Notes: generated from the letters alone by a model not told the origin. A stretch of DNA of 64,000 nt from Pycnococcus provasolii (GCA_049487715.1 CP150569.1:248001-312000), one strand, 5' to 3'; positions 35,980 to 45,754 are shown, numbered from the stretch's first letter. Translations and numbers: made by a program.

Positions 35980-38667
35980 ATGGGTGTATCCACGCCTAGC
36001 CCGACCGCGGCACGCACGCCTGGGCCGCGGGACCGTGCCATGACAAGGAAAGGCAAAGAAAATGGCGGCAAGGACAGCCAGCCAATCAGCCCGCTCCCGC
36101 AGGTTAGCCCGGTCGACCACGCAACCCTGGCCAATGCCACGCCGCCGTGGAGCCCGGCTGCCGCGGCTGTGATCGGTGCAGCCTTTGCCGCGGCTGCTGT
36201 TTCGGCCGCGGCCTTGCAGCAAAATGGCGGTGCTGCGCAGAACGACCTGCGCACGCCCGTGGCGACGAGGGGCGGTGCGGGGTCCGCCGCGCCACCGCCA
36301 CCGCCACCGCCGCGTGGGGCTAGCAGCGTCCCGCCACCACCACCACCACCGCACTCCCACAGTTTGAACAACAAACCGCCCGCGCTCTCCATCCCTGCCA
36401 CCGCCACGGGTGCTGAAACCGTGAACGGGGGCAGCCCGCACCGCGTGGTTCGACCTCAGCCCGTCCTTGCGCAGAGCCCGCTGGGCGCCAACGGGGCGAC
36501 GAACGCCACCGCAAACAACCAAACACCTTTCCACCAACAGAACCAACGGCCATCAGTCGGCAGCCTTGAGGGCCTTCTGCAGAACGCCGCCGCCGCCGCG
36601 GCCGCGGCTGTCTCGGCGATGGGCAGTCCCGGCGGCTTGAACACCGTGATGCAGGAAAGCCCGGTGCTCCTGCCGAGCAGCCAGATGGAGCCCAGCCCCA
36701 CCACCGGCACGTTCCCGTTCGGCGCGCTCTTCTCCTCGATGAAGCTGCCCATATCGGGAAGCCTTCAGGGTGACGTGTCGAGCCTCGAGAAGTCCGCCAT
36801 GTCGCAGTGGACGCCAACGCCGCTCAGTGCGACTCTGCAAGATTTCTCCAACACGAAGGGAGCCGGCGCAGGTGGGCGGGCGATGAAGCATAACGATCTC
36901 ATTGCCGCCGCCGCAGGCGCGGCTGCAGCCGCGCTGAGCGGCGATGCGAACATGCACACGCCTATGGACGACCGAAGCAGACCTGCGCACTTGTCATTCG
37001 CTCATGCAGCCGCGGGGGCGGCCATTGCGGCTCTGAGGTTCAGTCCGCTCGGCATGCCAAGCCCGACGTCACCTGGAGGTGCCGAGGCGCTGGCGCTTGG
37101 AGAGCGGCCCGTCGAGGATGGCTACCACTGGCGCAAGTACGGCCAGAAGCACGTCAAGGGGAGCATGTTCCCGCGAAGCTACTACAAGTGCACGCACCCA
37201 AATTGCCCGGTGAAGAAGAAGGTGGAGCGCAGTGAAATTGGCCTGGTGACGAGTTGCGTGTACAAGGGAAAGCACACGCACGAGCGCCCCATGGGCACGC
37301 CGGGTAAGGTGGTGGACATGACGCTTTGCGAGGATGTAGACGGGGTTGCGAATGGCCAGGCAACGCGCAAGGTGCTGACATTCGGCGAGGCGAGCCCGAG
37401 CGCTGATGGCAGTGGCGGGCGCAACACGATGAGCAGCGGCCCGAGTCAGTTCCTCTCCGGCAGCGAGGAGGGCCTCGACGGCCTTCCGTCGACGGCAACG
37501 CCTATGCACATCAGTAATGACGCTGCCATTGCCGCCGCCGCCGTTGCGGCTGGTGGGGCACTGCTTGCGAGCGCCGTGCGCCAACGCAGCGGTGAGATCA
37601 TTGGCGTTCCACGCCCATCCAGCGACATGGCGAACGACGGCGCGGTTGCTCACCATCTGACACCCCTACACCTGAACCTAACCCCAGCGCCGAAGTCTGT
37701 GGAGCCGGATGCCAAGCGTCGCCGTGTGGATGGCGGCGGCAGCGCCGTGCCACCACCACCCGCGCCGCCTCGGCGCCTGTCCGACGTCACGCTCGAGCAC
37801 GCTCGAAGCAGCGACGCGAGCGCGGGCAAGGATAGCAAGCTCGTCGTTCGCACACGAAGCACGGTTGAAATTCTTGAGGATGGCTATCGCTGGCGCAAGT
37901 ACGGGCAGAAGCTCGTCAAGGGCAACCCCAACCCGCGAAGCTACTACAAGTGCACATTCAGCGGCTGCTCGGTTCGCAAGCATGTTGAGCGAAATTCCTC
38001 GGATCCCTCGGTGGTCGTGACGACGTACGAGGGTGTTCATAGCCATCCCGCTCCAAGCCAAACACCTGCACAGCGTGGCGAGGGTGCGCGCAAGCCGCGC
38101 CTCTCGCCGCCAACCACGGATAACGGCAAGGGGTCGAAGTCCGGCAGCAGACAAGCGGCGGCAAGGGGCATTCGCCCCCTTGTCATGCCTGACCTTGACA
38201 ATGCAGCTCGTCGCGCCGGTGAGGAGCCCGCACTTCCTACGCCTGACGGCGAGGCGCCTCCCGTCCGGAAGTGGTCCGAAAGCGTCGGACCTCCTCCGCC
38301 ACCTCCGCCACCACTACCGCGCGCTTCGAAGGGAGCAGCGGCAGGAACTCCCAGGGCTCCACCGCCGCCGAAGAAAGCCGCGGCGGCTGCAGCGAACGCC
38401 GCCTTTAAATTGGCGTCCGCACAGAAGGGCAAAGCGCCGACCAAGGGAAAACCGGCTGGACTGAAGATTGACCCGATCCATGCTGCGGCGCCCGCATCGG
38501 CGTCGGGTGCAACGGTAACGCCGACGAGCGCCAAGGAGCCAACGCCAACGAGCGCGCGAAGCTTGGACGTGGGCGGCTTTCTGACGACGCCGACGACACC
38601 GAGTCCTACCGAGCTTCCTGCAGCACCGGAGCTGGCAAAGATTGCCGTGGCTGGTTGCGATGCTTGA
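35980..38667 (+). CDS. group I WRKY transcription factor (two WRKY domains)
   Basis: The protein is 895 residues from the ATG at 35980. Two WRKY domains are present. The first is DGYHWRKYGQKHVKGSMFPR (WRKY at ~384) with SYYKCTHPNCPVKK and HTHERP. The second is DGYRWRKYGQKLVKGNPNPR (WRKY at ~638) with SYYKCTFSGCSVRK and HSHPAP. Both keep the WRKYGQK signature and the C-x4-C...H-x-H zinc ligands, so both could bind W-box DNA. The rest is low-complexity: Pro runs, and at least six Ala-rich amphipathic segments, e.g. AAVIGAAFAAAAVSAAALQQ, AAAAAAVSAMG, LIAAAAGAAAAALSGD, SFAHAAAGAAIAALRFSP and AAIAAAAVAAGGALLASAV. No D-motif or HARF segment is clear. The predicted location is nuclear. The N-terminal domain is as well conserved as the C-terminal one. 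Confidence 0.95.
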   Translation: MGVSTPSPTAARTPGPRDRAMTRKGKENGGKDSQPISPLPQVSPVDHATLANATPPWSPAAAAVIGAAFAAAAVSAAALQQNGGAAQNDLRTPVATRGGAGSAAPPPPPPPRGASSVPPPPPPPHSHSLNNKPPALSIPATATGAETVNGGSPHRVVRPQPVLAQSPLGANGATNATANNQTPFHQQNQRPSVGSLEGLLQNAAAAAAAAVSAMGSPGGLNTVMQESPVLLPSSQMEPSPTTGTFPFGALFSSMKLPISGSLQGDVSSLEKSAMSQWTPTPLSATLQDFSNTKGAGAGGRAMKHNDLIAAAAGAAAAALSGDANMHTPMDDRSRPAHLSFAHAAAGAAIAALRFSPLGMPSPTSPGGAEALALGERPVEDGYHWRKYGQKHVKGSMFPRSYYKCTHPNCPVKKKVERSEIGLVTSCVYKGKHTHERPMGTPGKVVDMTLCEDVDGVANGQATRKVLTFGEASPSADGSGGRNTMSSGPSQFLSGSEEGLDGLPSTATPMHISNDAAIAAAAVAAGGALLASAVRQRSGEIIGVPRPSSDMANDGAVAHHLTPLHLNLTPAPKSVEPDAKRRRVDGGGSAVPPPPAPPRRLSDVTLEHARSSDASAGKDSKLVVRTRSTVEILEDGYRWRKYGQKLVKGNPNPRSYYKCTFSGCSVRKHVERNSSDPSVVVTTYEGVHSHPAPSQTPAQRGEGARKPRLSPPTTDNGKGSKSGSRQAAARGIRPLVMPDLDNAARRAGEEPALPTPDGEAPPVRKWSESVGPPPPPPPPLPRASKGAAAGTPRAPPPPKKAAAAAANAAFKLASAQKGKAPTKGKPAGLKIDPIHAAAPASASGATVTPTSAKEPTPTSARSLDVGGFLTTPTTPSPTELPAAPELAKIAVAGCDA

Positions 38668-38834
38668 GCAATAAGAGAATCGAGGTTTTTGGTTGGCTTT
38701 GTTGGAGGGAATGAACTCAACTGACGTCGACCCAGGAATGCCGCCTGGTTGGCGCCGATGCACATACTCCCCCCGCCCAACAACAACCAAAGGTGATCTT
38801 TTTAAAAAAACGACGTAACAAATCTTGAGATGTT
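38668..38834. other. convergent 3' intergenic spacer
   Basis: 167 nt between the convergent WRKY and HDAC genes. It contains TTTTTTAAAAAAAC near 38800-38812 that could serve 3' processing. No gene is seen. Confidence 0.6.
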
Positions 38835-40563
38835 TCATCGAATGACGTTGTTCCCGACACCGTCGTCCGCCTCTCGCGCGCGACGTCCGAACAGTGCAGC
38901 ATCGCCGATGGCATCATCCCAGTCATCAGCATCCTCGTCAGCATCGACATCCGGAGGACCCGCCAATGGAACGCGTTCCTGGAACGGAACACTTGGTGCC
39001 GCTGGGATCTTGTCGAGACGCTCTAACAACAAGCTCTGCAGAGCCTCCAAGTCAGCGCGCGTATTTTTGTTCACGTAGCGGTGTGGTGCCGCACTCGCCG
39101 CTGCCGTGTCATCACCGTGGTCTCGTGCGCTGTCCCAGATGCCCGTGGATCCGCCACCACCGGCGGCGGCGGCGGCGCCACCTGAGGTGGCTGCACCGGA
39201 TGGCCCAGAAGCCGGTGCGGCTGTCACATTTGGCTCGTGCAGCGGCAGATGGAGCATGTAGTCGGGTGCAAAGTACTCGTAGTAGTCGTTCACCGGCAAT
39301 GCACCGTCGAGCGGCTTGCCGACGAGAACACTGGACTCGTATGCCCAGCATCTGCTGACGTTGCGGATCGTGTACCCTCCACCACCCAGCACGAGGAATG
39401 GCACATTGAACGAGGCAAGGTACGCGACGCACTCGCCATGTCCCTTGAAGGACAGGTTGAAGCATCCCAGGCGGTCTCCGGCAACGGAATCTGCGCCGCA
39501 GCATGCCACCACTGCGCCTGGCTGATATTTATCGAACACCTTCTTCATGATCGTCTTGAAAAGGCGCAGATAGCTCGCGTCGTCGATTCCCTCCTTTAGA
39601 GGCACGTTGAGCGCGTAGTTGACGCCTGGACCGAATCCCACCTGGTCTTGGCTTCCGGAACCTGGGAAGAAGTCGCCAAACTTGTGAAATGATACCGTCA
39701 TCACGCGGTCTGTGGTGTAGAAAGCCTCCTCGACGCCGTCGCCGTGGTGGATGTCGATGTCGACGTAGAGTACACGCTGGTGAACCTTAAGCAGCTCGAG
39801 GATAGATAAGACGATGTCGTTCACGTAGCTGTGTGTTGGTAAGAAGAAAGTGTGCGCATGCACGCGTGTTTGTTTTGTGAGCACAGCTTTATGTTTTCAT
39901 AAATTCGAATGTTTTAGGTTCTTTTCTCATGATGGGCACGAGACAAAAGAGAAAGCTAACGTACCAGAACCCACTCGCCTCCTTTTTCTTTGCGTGGTGC
40001 ATACCACCTGCCCAGTTGATGGCGACGTCAGCGAGTCCGTGGTTGAGCCTGACTGCGCCTCCGACGGACCCTCCGGCGTAGAGCTGGCAGTACCGGAAGA
40101 GGTCGTTGAAGACGGGACAGTCTTCGCCGACATTGTACGCCTCCATTTGCGTCGCCATGGTCGCCTCCGCCCCCGGCGTGACTTTTCGCAGAAAGTCGAT
40201 GTAGTCTTCCGTATGAAATCCCGCATATCCAGGTCCTCCTTCGACCATATCTTCTGCAGGCAGGCACTGCGGTCGGAAGCACTCCATCGAGCTGTAGAGG
40301 CCGTAGTGGAGGAGAAGGTTATGCGTCATGCGTATGCGGTGCGGTTTCATCGGGTGACCTTGGCCGTAGTAGAAGTTACCAATATCACGCTCGTAGAAAT
40401 AACTAACACGTGTATGCTTGTGCTGCATGGACGAAGTACTTGTGAGATCAAGGGCAGTTCCTGATGACGAGCAATTCACCAACGGCCAAGGACAAACCAC
40501 TCCACCGTGGGAGGAACCACCACCACCACCACCGTGGACATCACCACCACCGAGTGACGCCAT
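38835..40563 (-). CDS. class I (RPD3-type) histone deacetylase, two exons
   Basis: Exons 40563-39965 and 39828-38835 join across a phase-2 intron to give 530 residues. The splice restores the canonical SGFCYVND motif: exon 1 ends TG and exon 2 supplies C, giving Cys200. The arginase-like deacetylase fold shows [20 protein letters not shown], the active-site His pair in GGMHHAKK (189-190), zinc ligands in [11 protein letters not shown] (Asp225, His227), [16 protein letters not shown] and [19 protein letters not shown] with the transition-state Tyr region. The first ~55 residues are Gly/Ser-rich. The C-terminal ~130 residues are a Gly/Ala/Asp-rich tail. Class I enzymes deacetylate histone lysines in nuclear corepressor complexes. 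The 531-codon frame closes without breaks, which supports the model. Confidence 0.95.
39829..39964 (-). other. spliceosomal intron in HDAC gene
   Basis: 136 nt, minus strand, donor CTG followed by GTACGT, acceptor CACACAG followed by CTACGTGAAC, phase 2. Splicing recreates the invariant Cys-Tyr-Val-Asn-Asp stretch of class I deacetylases. The donor matches the helicase intron donor (GTACGT). Confidence 0.92.
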
Positions 40564-40884
40564 CACAACACTGATTGGATTTGATGGGGAACTGATTTGA
40601 TGGGGAAGTTTGATGGGAATTGGGGAGGGAGGGAAAACTTCTCTGGAAAAAAAACCTCTCTTGATTGATTGAGCTCCCCCTTGAGGGCCGGACGGGACCC
40701 CCTGTTGCTTGGTTGGGCCGGTTGCTTTATGTGTTGCAGCGAGGCGCGGGCGGGCGGGAGATCCTTCTCATTCCTCGTCATACCTTTAGTAGGCTGGCCT
40801 TGTTGTACTTCTTACTTTTGCGGGGCCTCGTCTTTTTTTTTTAGAGTCCTGACTCGGCCCGGAGCCGGAGGTCAGTTCCCACGA
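40564..40884. other. intergenic region upstream of HDAC
   Basis: 321 nt between the HDAC start and the stop of the next minus-strand gene. It holds a TGGGGA/TTGATTG-rich HDAC leader (40560-40680), a poly-T tract at 40832-40841 and a GC-rich segment. No telomere-type motif and no coding signal are seen. Confidence 0.55.
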
Positions 40885-41469
40885 CTATTTCTTACTTAGG
40901 AGAAGCGGGCCCGCCAGCCCCTGCGGCCTGCGGTAAGTACGGGGAAGAATGGCGGCCTCCAACTTTGGCCTTGGTTGGGGATCGTATGGGCGCTCGTCGG
41001 CCGGCCCGTCCGCGTCGATGGCGTCGGGAGCGGTCGGCGGCTGTGGGTCGACGCGCCGGAAGCATGCGTCGTGCCGGCAATTGTACACACTTCCGTCGGC
41101 GTTTTCCTCGTACTCCACGTGGAGGAGGTTGAGCTTGCGCTTGAGGATCACGCGCTTCTTCTCCCGCGACACCTCAGCCACAACGGTGGCCAGCCCCGGC
41201 GATGTGCACGGAACGCTGTGGAGGTTGCACACATAGTGGCCGTCGTGCCTCTGATATCCGCCCAGAGCAGCAAGCAGCTTCTTATTATTATACAACACCA
41301 TATTTAAAAACGGCGGTACCGCACCCTCCGGCGCGACCCCGACGTGTGGGTATCGACCATCAAGCAAAAGTGCTTGACCGCTCCTCATCACAATACGTAC
41401 CAAGTCACTAAAATAAAAGTAAGTGCTAAGTTGAATCATGAGCGAGTGCGGCAACAATGGCAGCCACAT
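40885..41469 (-). CDS. hypothetical protein, possible spliced 5' end
   Basis: The frame from the ATG at 41469 gives 194 residues. Up to ~41413 it may instead be intron, since TTACTTTTATTTTAG just before DLVRIVMRSGQ is a strong acceptor match. The core reads QALLLDGRYPHVGVAPEGAV, PPFLNMVLYNNKKLLAALGG, YQRHDGHYVCNLHSVPCTSP and KRVILKRKLNLLHVEYEENA, then a Cys-bearing YNCRHDACFRRVDPQ and a Pro/Asp-rich tail ending in LLLSKK. I do not recognise a family. It is divergent from the RsfS-domain gene with ~150 nt between ATGs, where a GGATCCCC motif lies at 41529-41536. Confidence 0.5.
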   Translation of the reverse strand: MWLPLLPHSLMIQLSTYFYFSDLVRIVMRSGQALLLDGRYPHVGVAPEGAVPPFLNMVLYNNKKLLAALGGYQRHDGHYVCNLHSVPCTSPGLATVVAEVSREKKRVILKRKLNLLHVEYEENADGSVYNCRHDACFRRVDPQPPTAPDAIDADGPADERPYDPQPRPKLEAAILPRTYRRPQGLAGPLLLSKK

Positions 41470-41619
41470 GAGCCAAGCGAGTGCGGCAGGGTCCGGCCTG
41501 AAGCCTTTCTCTTCCGTGATTCTACGACGGATCCCCGATTCAGGGGAAAAACCCCCGGGCCCCGGCGCCGACGCCCATTTTCTCCATTCGGCAAAATTAT
41601 TCTGCGCATCCGTGCTCTG

Positions 41620-42966
41620 ATGCCGGTGGTGCGTCTTGGGATGCTTTCCGTGGTGCGTCAATGTCTTCTTGGCGGTGGACCTCTGTTCGGCAGGGTTAGA
41701 GCTGGCGTGTTGGCTCCACCTATGGGTCTCTCTCATGGGTCTGTCTCTCATGGGTTCCCATCTTGTGTGCGTCTTCTTGGTGGTGGTCATATGCTCGCTC
41801 CTTCTTCGTTGGCTTCTTCTCCTTTCAGCTCTTGCTCTTCTCCCATCCGCACTTTGGGAAACGGTGAGGAGCAAGGTTCTCCTCCCTCGTCTGAGATGAA
41901 AGCTTCCGTGGCGTGGCCACCACCCGCGCATACACTCGCACGCATGCCCGCGCTCGCTGCGCTCGTCGAGCAAGAACAACACGCAAGAAACGAATGGCTC
42001 GCTCTGGACAAGGCTGGCGATAAGGGACGCTCGACGCACGCACACGCCATGTCGACCGAAGCACTGCGTGAACTTGTCGTCGCAAGAACGGGAGGGGACG
42101 ACGACGCGACGAGTGAGTGGACGCGCGACGATCTCGTCGAGTTCATCCTCGGCGTGTGGAGAGAGGAGGCGGAGCAGCGCAAACGACTCGCAGGCGCGAC
42201 GACAGTCTCATCGGCGGTGCCGAACAAAAAGTACGCGCGCGTCGTGAGCTTACCTGGTGGGCCGCGAGGAGAGATACTTGCTGGAGACCTCGACGGGAAA
42301 CCGGCGGTGCCAGCACGTATGCCACTCCCGCCAAGACCTGCAGTTCCCGCCTCCGCAGTCACAGACGTCGTGCCACGTGGTCGATTCGACGGTAGACCTG
42401 ACGACATAGCCGCGCTGCTTGCGCGCGCTCACGCGAAGGACATCGCCATCGCTGAGGTGCTTAGCGAATCTGACAAGCGGTCGACATTTGAAGCTTTCGT
42501 CGAGAGATACGACGACGACGATATTGTCGTTGATATCGACGACGTCGACGATAGAGCAGAGGTCGACGACGGGCGATGGGAGGGACTGACGCGACCGAAG
42601 AAGAGGGTGCAACGGAATCAGGCGGACATTCCTGACGCAAAATTCACGTGGACCGGCAGCGACGGCATGGCGGCGGTAATTGCAACGGCGCTCAGTGCGA
42701 GACACATGGCAGACCTCGTCTACGCCGTAAGATTTGAGGCAACGCGCGAGGATGGTGGCTATGAAGACGAGGATGGCAAACCCCTTGCCAAGGCGCGTGT
42801 GGAAGGCGTCGCACCAGATAGTGAATGGGCGATATGCGAGGTGGGAGATGTCGTTGTTCACGTTCTTGTTGGAGACGATGCACGTGACAGGTATAATATC
42901 GAGCGGATATGGCGCAGGCGCGGTGCCAAGGTGCGAGAATTCTTTTCCATGGAGCCACTGCGATGA
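41620..42966 (+). CDS. RsfS/Iojap-domain protein with long N-terminal region
   Basis: The protein is 448 residues from the ATG at 41620. The first ~65 residues are hydrophobic and Arg-containing and suit an organelle presequence. A middle region has a helical stretch with STEALRELVVARTGGDDD and WTRDDLVEFILGVWREEAEQ, an SH3-like-length NKKYARVVSLPGGPRGEIL, and DIAIAEVLSESDKRST. The C-terminal ~110 residues resemble the RsfS/Iojap fold: VDIDDVDDR, MAAVIATALSARHMADLVYA, the diagnostic WAICEVGDVVVHVLVGDDA and DRYNIERIWRR. RsfS proteins bind uL14 and silence or assist assembly of the large ribosomal subunit in bacteria, mitochondria and plastids. Standalone RsfS is ~110 residues, so this is a fused or extended version with an acidic linker inside the domain. 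Confidence 0.7.
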   Translation: MPVVRLGMLSVVRQCLLGGGPLFGRVRAGVLAPPMGLSHGSVSHGFPSCVRLLGGGHMLAPSSLASSPFSSCSSPIRTLGNGEEQGSPPSSEMKASVAWPPPAHTLARMPALAALVEQEQHARNEWLALDKAGDKGRSTHAHAMSTEALRELVVARTGGDDDATSEWTRDDLVEFILGVWREEAEQRKRLAGATTVSSAVPNKKYARVVSLPGGPRGEILAGDLDGKPAVPARMPLPPRPAVPASAVTDVVPRGRFDGRPDDIAALLARAHAKDIAIAEVLSESDKRSTFEAFVERYDDDDIVVDIDDVDDRAEVDDGRWEGLTRPKKRVQRNQADIPDAKFTWTGSDGMAAVIATALSARHMADLVYAVRFEATREDGGYEDEDGKPLAKARVEGVAPDSEWAICEVGDVVVHVLVGDDARDRYNIERIWRRRGAKVREFFSMEPLR

Positions 42967-43028
42967 CCTTGTAACACCACCTTTTTTTGTATCAAAAAGA
43001 AAACAAATCGTGAATACATGTTAAAGTT

Positions 43029-44657
43029 TTACAATTCTCCGCCGCGCCGCTTGATAGCCTGCTCCGCCTCGTGCTTCCACTTTTCCTTCCGCGCCTTGAT
43101 TCGTTCCTTTGCAAAGTCGTCGAGATTTTCCTCGCTGCTCAAATACCACTCCTTGACGCCATGCAAAACATCCTGAAGATTCAACAAAGCCATAGCCGCA
43201 CTGGCGTCAATTTGCTCAGCCGCGTCGCGCGACGTTGGCGATCCAGCCAGCGCGGCATCTCTTGCATCGCTGCCGAGCACATCGAGGTGCGAATTTACAT
43301 GCATTTCCAACAAATCAAGAGCGCTGATCTCGTTCTCTGGGTCGAGTGGTCTCCGAAACGAGCCTTTGTCCTTGGCTCGTTCGAGCTCGTCGTCCGTCGC
43401 CGCGGTGACACGCGCCCACGGGAGAAGTGCGGGTGGCAGCTTGCCTCCGAGGCGAACGGTAAAATTCGCCGATCCATCCGGCGAAAGGTGCAGCGCGGAG
43501 TAGGCGTCAGATCGTCGCGACATTTGCTTCGATGCGCCGCTCAACCTAAGCAAGAGCGTGGCGCAACGACGATTCGGATCGAGTGGCTGAGGAATCGTTC
43601 CAAAGTGCAGCATCCAATCGTCAAGGCATCTTGGTGCATTGCCTTGAGTGTCAACGCCGACGAACGGCGCCGGCGGCGCCGCGCTATCGTACGTCAGGTG
43701 CACCTCCTCGTCTTTTTTATAGTCGCGTGTTGCAGTGACGCGAAGTGCGAAGTGCTCACCGTGCTTGAGCTGAGCAACCACGGCACCGTCGTCCGCGTGG
43801 TTGAACAGGTCGAGAACGGGAACAAGCGCGCACGCGGCAGGTTCGTCGTTGGCGTCGTCGCCGTTGATGATGGAACGTGACAGGACGGCTGCATATGCGC
43901 GCTGTACGTCGCGCTCGCGTGCTTCACGCGAATCAGGCACGGCCACGCCGGCGGTCGAAAGTGCTGGGAAGATACCTTGCTCGAGAAGCGCGACGGTTGA
44001 CTCCAGGTACTCGCGTCGCTCTTGAGCCTTCGCCCTTGCGCTTGGATCCTTGATGGCCGTCGACAGCTTACCTCTCCACGTCGCGTTTGGCGCGGAGTTT
44101 TCGGGAATGGTTGCAAGATAGCGCTTGTAGGCGTCTCCTCCACTCGTCGTCCACATGAGCTGTAGCAGTGCAACGGTTGTAAATATGCACTGGTCGTTCC
44201 ACTTGGCGTCTCTGACTGGCGCTGCGAGAGGCGACGACTCGTCACTGAGCAGGTGTGGCGCGATGGCAAAGGGAAGCGGGACGGATAACACCACCTCACC
44301 CTCTCTGATGTCACGCACGGCGAAGAGTCCAATCTCGTCGTCGTCCACAAGTCCGTCACCTGCAGCAGCCACTTTACGGGGTGCAACGAGCGAAGAATAT
44401 TCAAGTAACGACGACGACGAGGAGGAGGTTGAGCGAGAGCGAGAACGAGCAAGCAAGTGATTGTGCAAGCTAACGGCCGCAGAGAGACGCAATGACGACG
44501 ACGACGACGACGCGGCCAACCCTATTGACGCGGTTGCGGTTGCGGTTGCGGCGGCCAAACCAAACCAAACCGACGTGACCAAACCAGACCAAACCAAACC
44601 AAACCGTGACGCCTTTCTGAACGTGACGAGCATGGATATTATTGATGCAGCAGCCAT
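43029..44657 (-). CDS. SET-domain lysine methyltransferase, LSMT/SETD-like
   Basis: The protein is 542 residues from the ATG at 44657. The first ~95 residues are Ser/Ala/Arg-rich and likely a plastid or mitochondrial presequence; an early GLVWSGLVTSVWFGL is encoded by a GGTTTGGTTT-like repeat. The SET fold is split by an iSET insert as in Rubisco large-subunit methyltransferase relatives: EIGLFAVRDIREGEVVLSVP (N-SET), AKWNDQCIFTTVALLQLMW, the insert, ACALVPVLDLFNHADDG (NH motif), LRVTATRDYKKDEEVHLTYD (C-SET Y motif region) and LDDWMLHFGTIPQPL. A C-terminal helical Rubisco-substrate-binding-like domain follows (DLLEMHVNSHLDVL, LLNLQDVLHGVKEW). Substrates of the family include Rubisco, fructose-bisphosphate aldolase, actin and cytochrome c; which applies here is unknown. 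Confidence 0.88.
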   Translation of the reverse strand: MAAASIISMLVTFRKASRFGLVWSGLVTSVWFGLAAATATATASIGLAASSSSSSLRLSAAVSLHNHLLARSRSRSTSSSSSSLLEYSSLVAPRKVAAAGDGLVDDDEIGLFAVRDIREGEVVLSVPLPFAIAPHLLSDESSPLAAPVRDAKWNDQCIFTTVALLQLMWTTSGGDAYKRYLATIPENSAPNATWRGKLSTAIKDPSARAKAQERREYLESTVALLEQGIFPALSTAGVAVPDSREARERDVQRAYAAVLSRSIINGDDANDEPAACALVPVLDLFNHADDGAVVAQLKHGEHFALRVTATRDYKKDEEVHLTYDSAAPPAPFVGVDTQGNAPRCLDDWMLHFGTIPQPLDPNRRCATLLLRLSGASKQMSRRSDAYSALHLSPDGSANFTVRLGGKLPPALLPWARVTAATDDELERAKDKGSFRRPLDPENEISALDLLEMHVNSHLDVLGSDARDAALAGSPTSRDAAEQIDASAAMALLNLQDVLHGVKEWYLSSEENLDDFAKERIKARKEKWKHEAEQAIKRRGGEL

Positions 44658-44820
44658 ATTGATGAAATGAGGATGAGGCTCATCAAAAATGATGCGGCGT
44701 GATCTGATCAGGATCAGGACAGACTCGGTGTGTTGATTTGTCTCCCCCCCCCCTCCCCTCTCTCCCGACTTATTTTCTGGTTGTGGGGAAGGAATGGTCT
44801 TGTTACAATCACGGAGCTAC

Positions 44821-45620
44821 TTATACGCCAAACCGTCCGAGCGTCACGCGCGTCGCCTCCAACTCAGCCTTGAGTTTGTCATCGTGATTCTTCTCAGCGT
44901 CAGCGAGCTCTTGCGCTCTTGCAACGCTATTGCGGGCCGACTCGTCCGCGCCACACATCACTTGCGCGTATGCGAGTTGGCACCACGCACGTGGGTCCGT
45001 GGGGCACGCGTCGCGTATACTTGCGCAAGCCTGTGCGCCCGCGACGGCATCCCCGCTTGTGAAACGCAGTGCGGCTGCTGCGGCGAGCACGTCCACCCGT
45101 CGTCGTTCCCACAGGTTCTTATCCTTTTTCGCGTCCGCCGTCGCCGCCCTTCTCCCGCACATCGCCGCGAGCGCCGCGAGCCTTTTCGAAGCTGCGTCCG
45201 TCCTTCCAAAGTGTTTCGGCATTTCCGCGTCAAGTTTCCGCAGCATGAACGGCACGGTATCGTCGTCGTCTGCGCGTTGTTCGATCGACCCGATTCGCGC
45301 AAGTTCTGCGCGCGCTTCGTCGAATCTCCTCAGTGTCACAAGGGCAGCAACAATCACGGACGTGTACGCGAGTGCTTCGAGCGGCGCTGACGTTGATGCT
45401 AAAGAACGGCATTGTGCAAGTAAACGCTCCACATCCGCGGACGGGGCTGCGGACAACGAAGAGGACGACGAAGCCTGAGGATGAGCTGAGGAGCCTGAGC
45501 CTGAGAAGCTAACAAACTACACGCGTTGTGAAGCTCGCGTATTAACGACACGTGCGTGTGCACCGACGACGACGACACAGGTTGCATTGGCGCACCGGTG
45601 CCACCACCGAGCGCGTCCAT
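44821..45620 (-). CDS. TRAPPC12-like TPR protein, frame interrupted near 45505
   Basis: A minus-strand ATG at 45620 opens MDALGGGTGAPMQPVSSSS and SLIRELHNACSLLAS, but the TPR-like body is in another frame from ~45500 to the stop at 44821. Removing 20 nt, a GT...AG segment at about 45515-45496, joins them in frame as NACSGSSAHPQASSSSSL. A one-base change would also restore the frame. The body has helical pairs LLAQCRSLASTSAPLEALAY, VPFMLRKLDAEMPKHFGRTD, KRLAALAAMCGRR, WERRRVDVLAAAAALRFTSG, ACASIRDACPTDPRAWCQLA and YAQVMCGADESARNSVARAQ. The VPF-LRKL-AE-PKHFG segment resembles TRAPPC12, a TRAPPIII vesicle-tethering subunit. The protein would be ~260 residues, far shorter than animal TRAPPC12, matching only the C-terminal half. 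Confidence 0.6.
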
Positions 45621-45687
45621 GATAGTAAAAAAATACTTGTGAGGAGTTGTGAGGAGGCGGAAATTCTCAAAGTCCCGGGGGAGGCGG

Positions 45688-45729
45688 CTAACCCTAACCC
45701 TAACGCTAACCCTAACGCTAACCCTAAGG
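45688..45729. promoter_or_regulatory. CCCTAA array upstream of TRAPPC12-like gene
   Basis: Seven units of CTAACC with two variant TAACGC units lie 68 nt upstream of the minus-strand ATG at 45620, immediately followed by GGATCCCC. It is in the orientation opposite to the arrays at 32451 and 34545 relative to the gene, so orientation is not fixed. Confidence 0.6.
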
Positions 45730-45754
45730 GCGGATCCCCTCGCGGTTGCAACCA

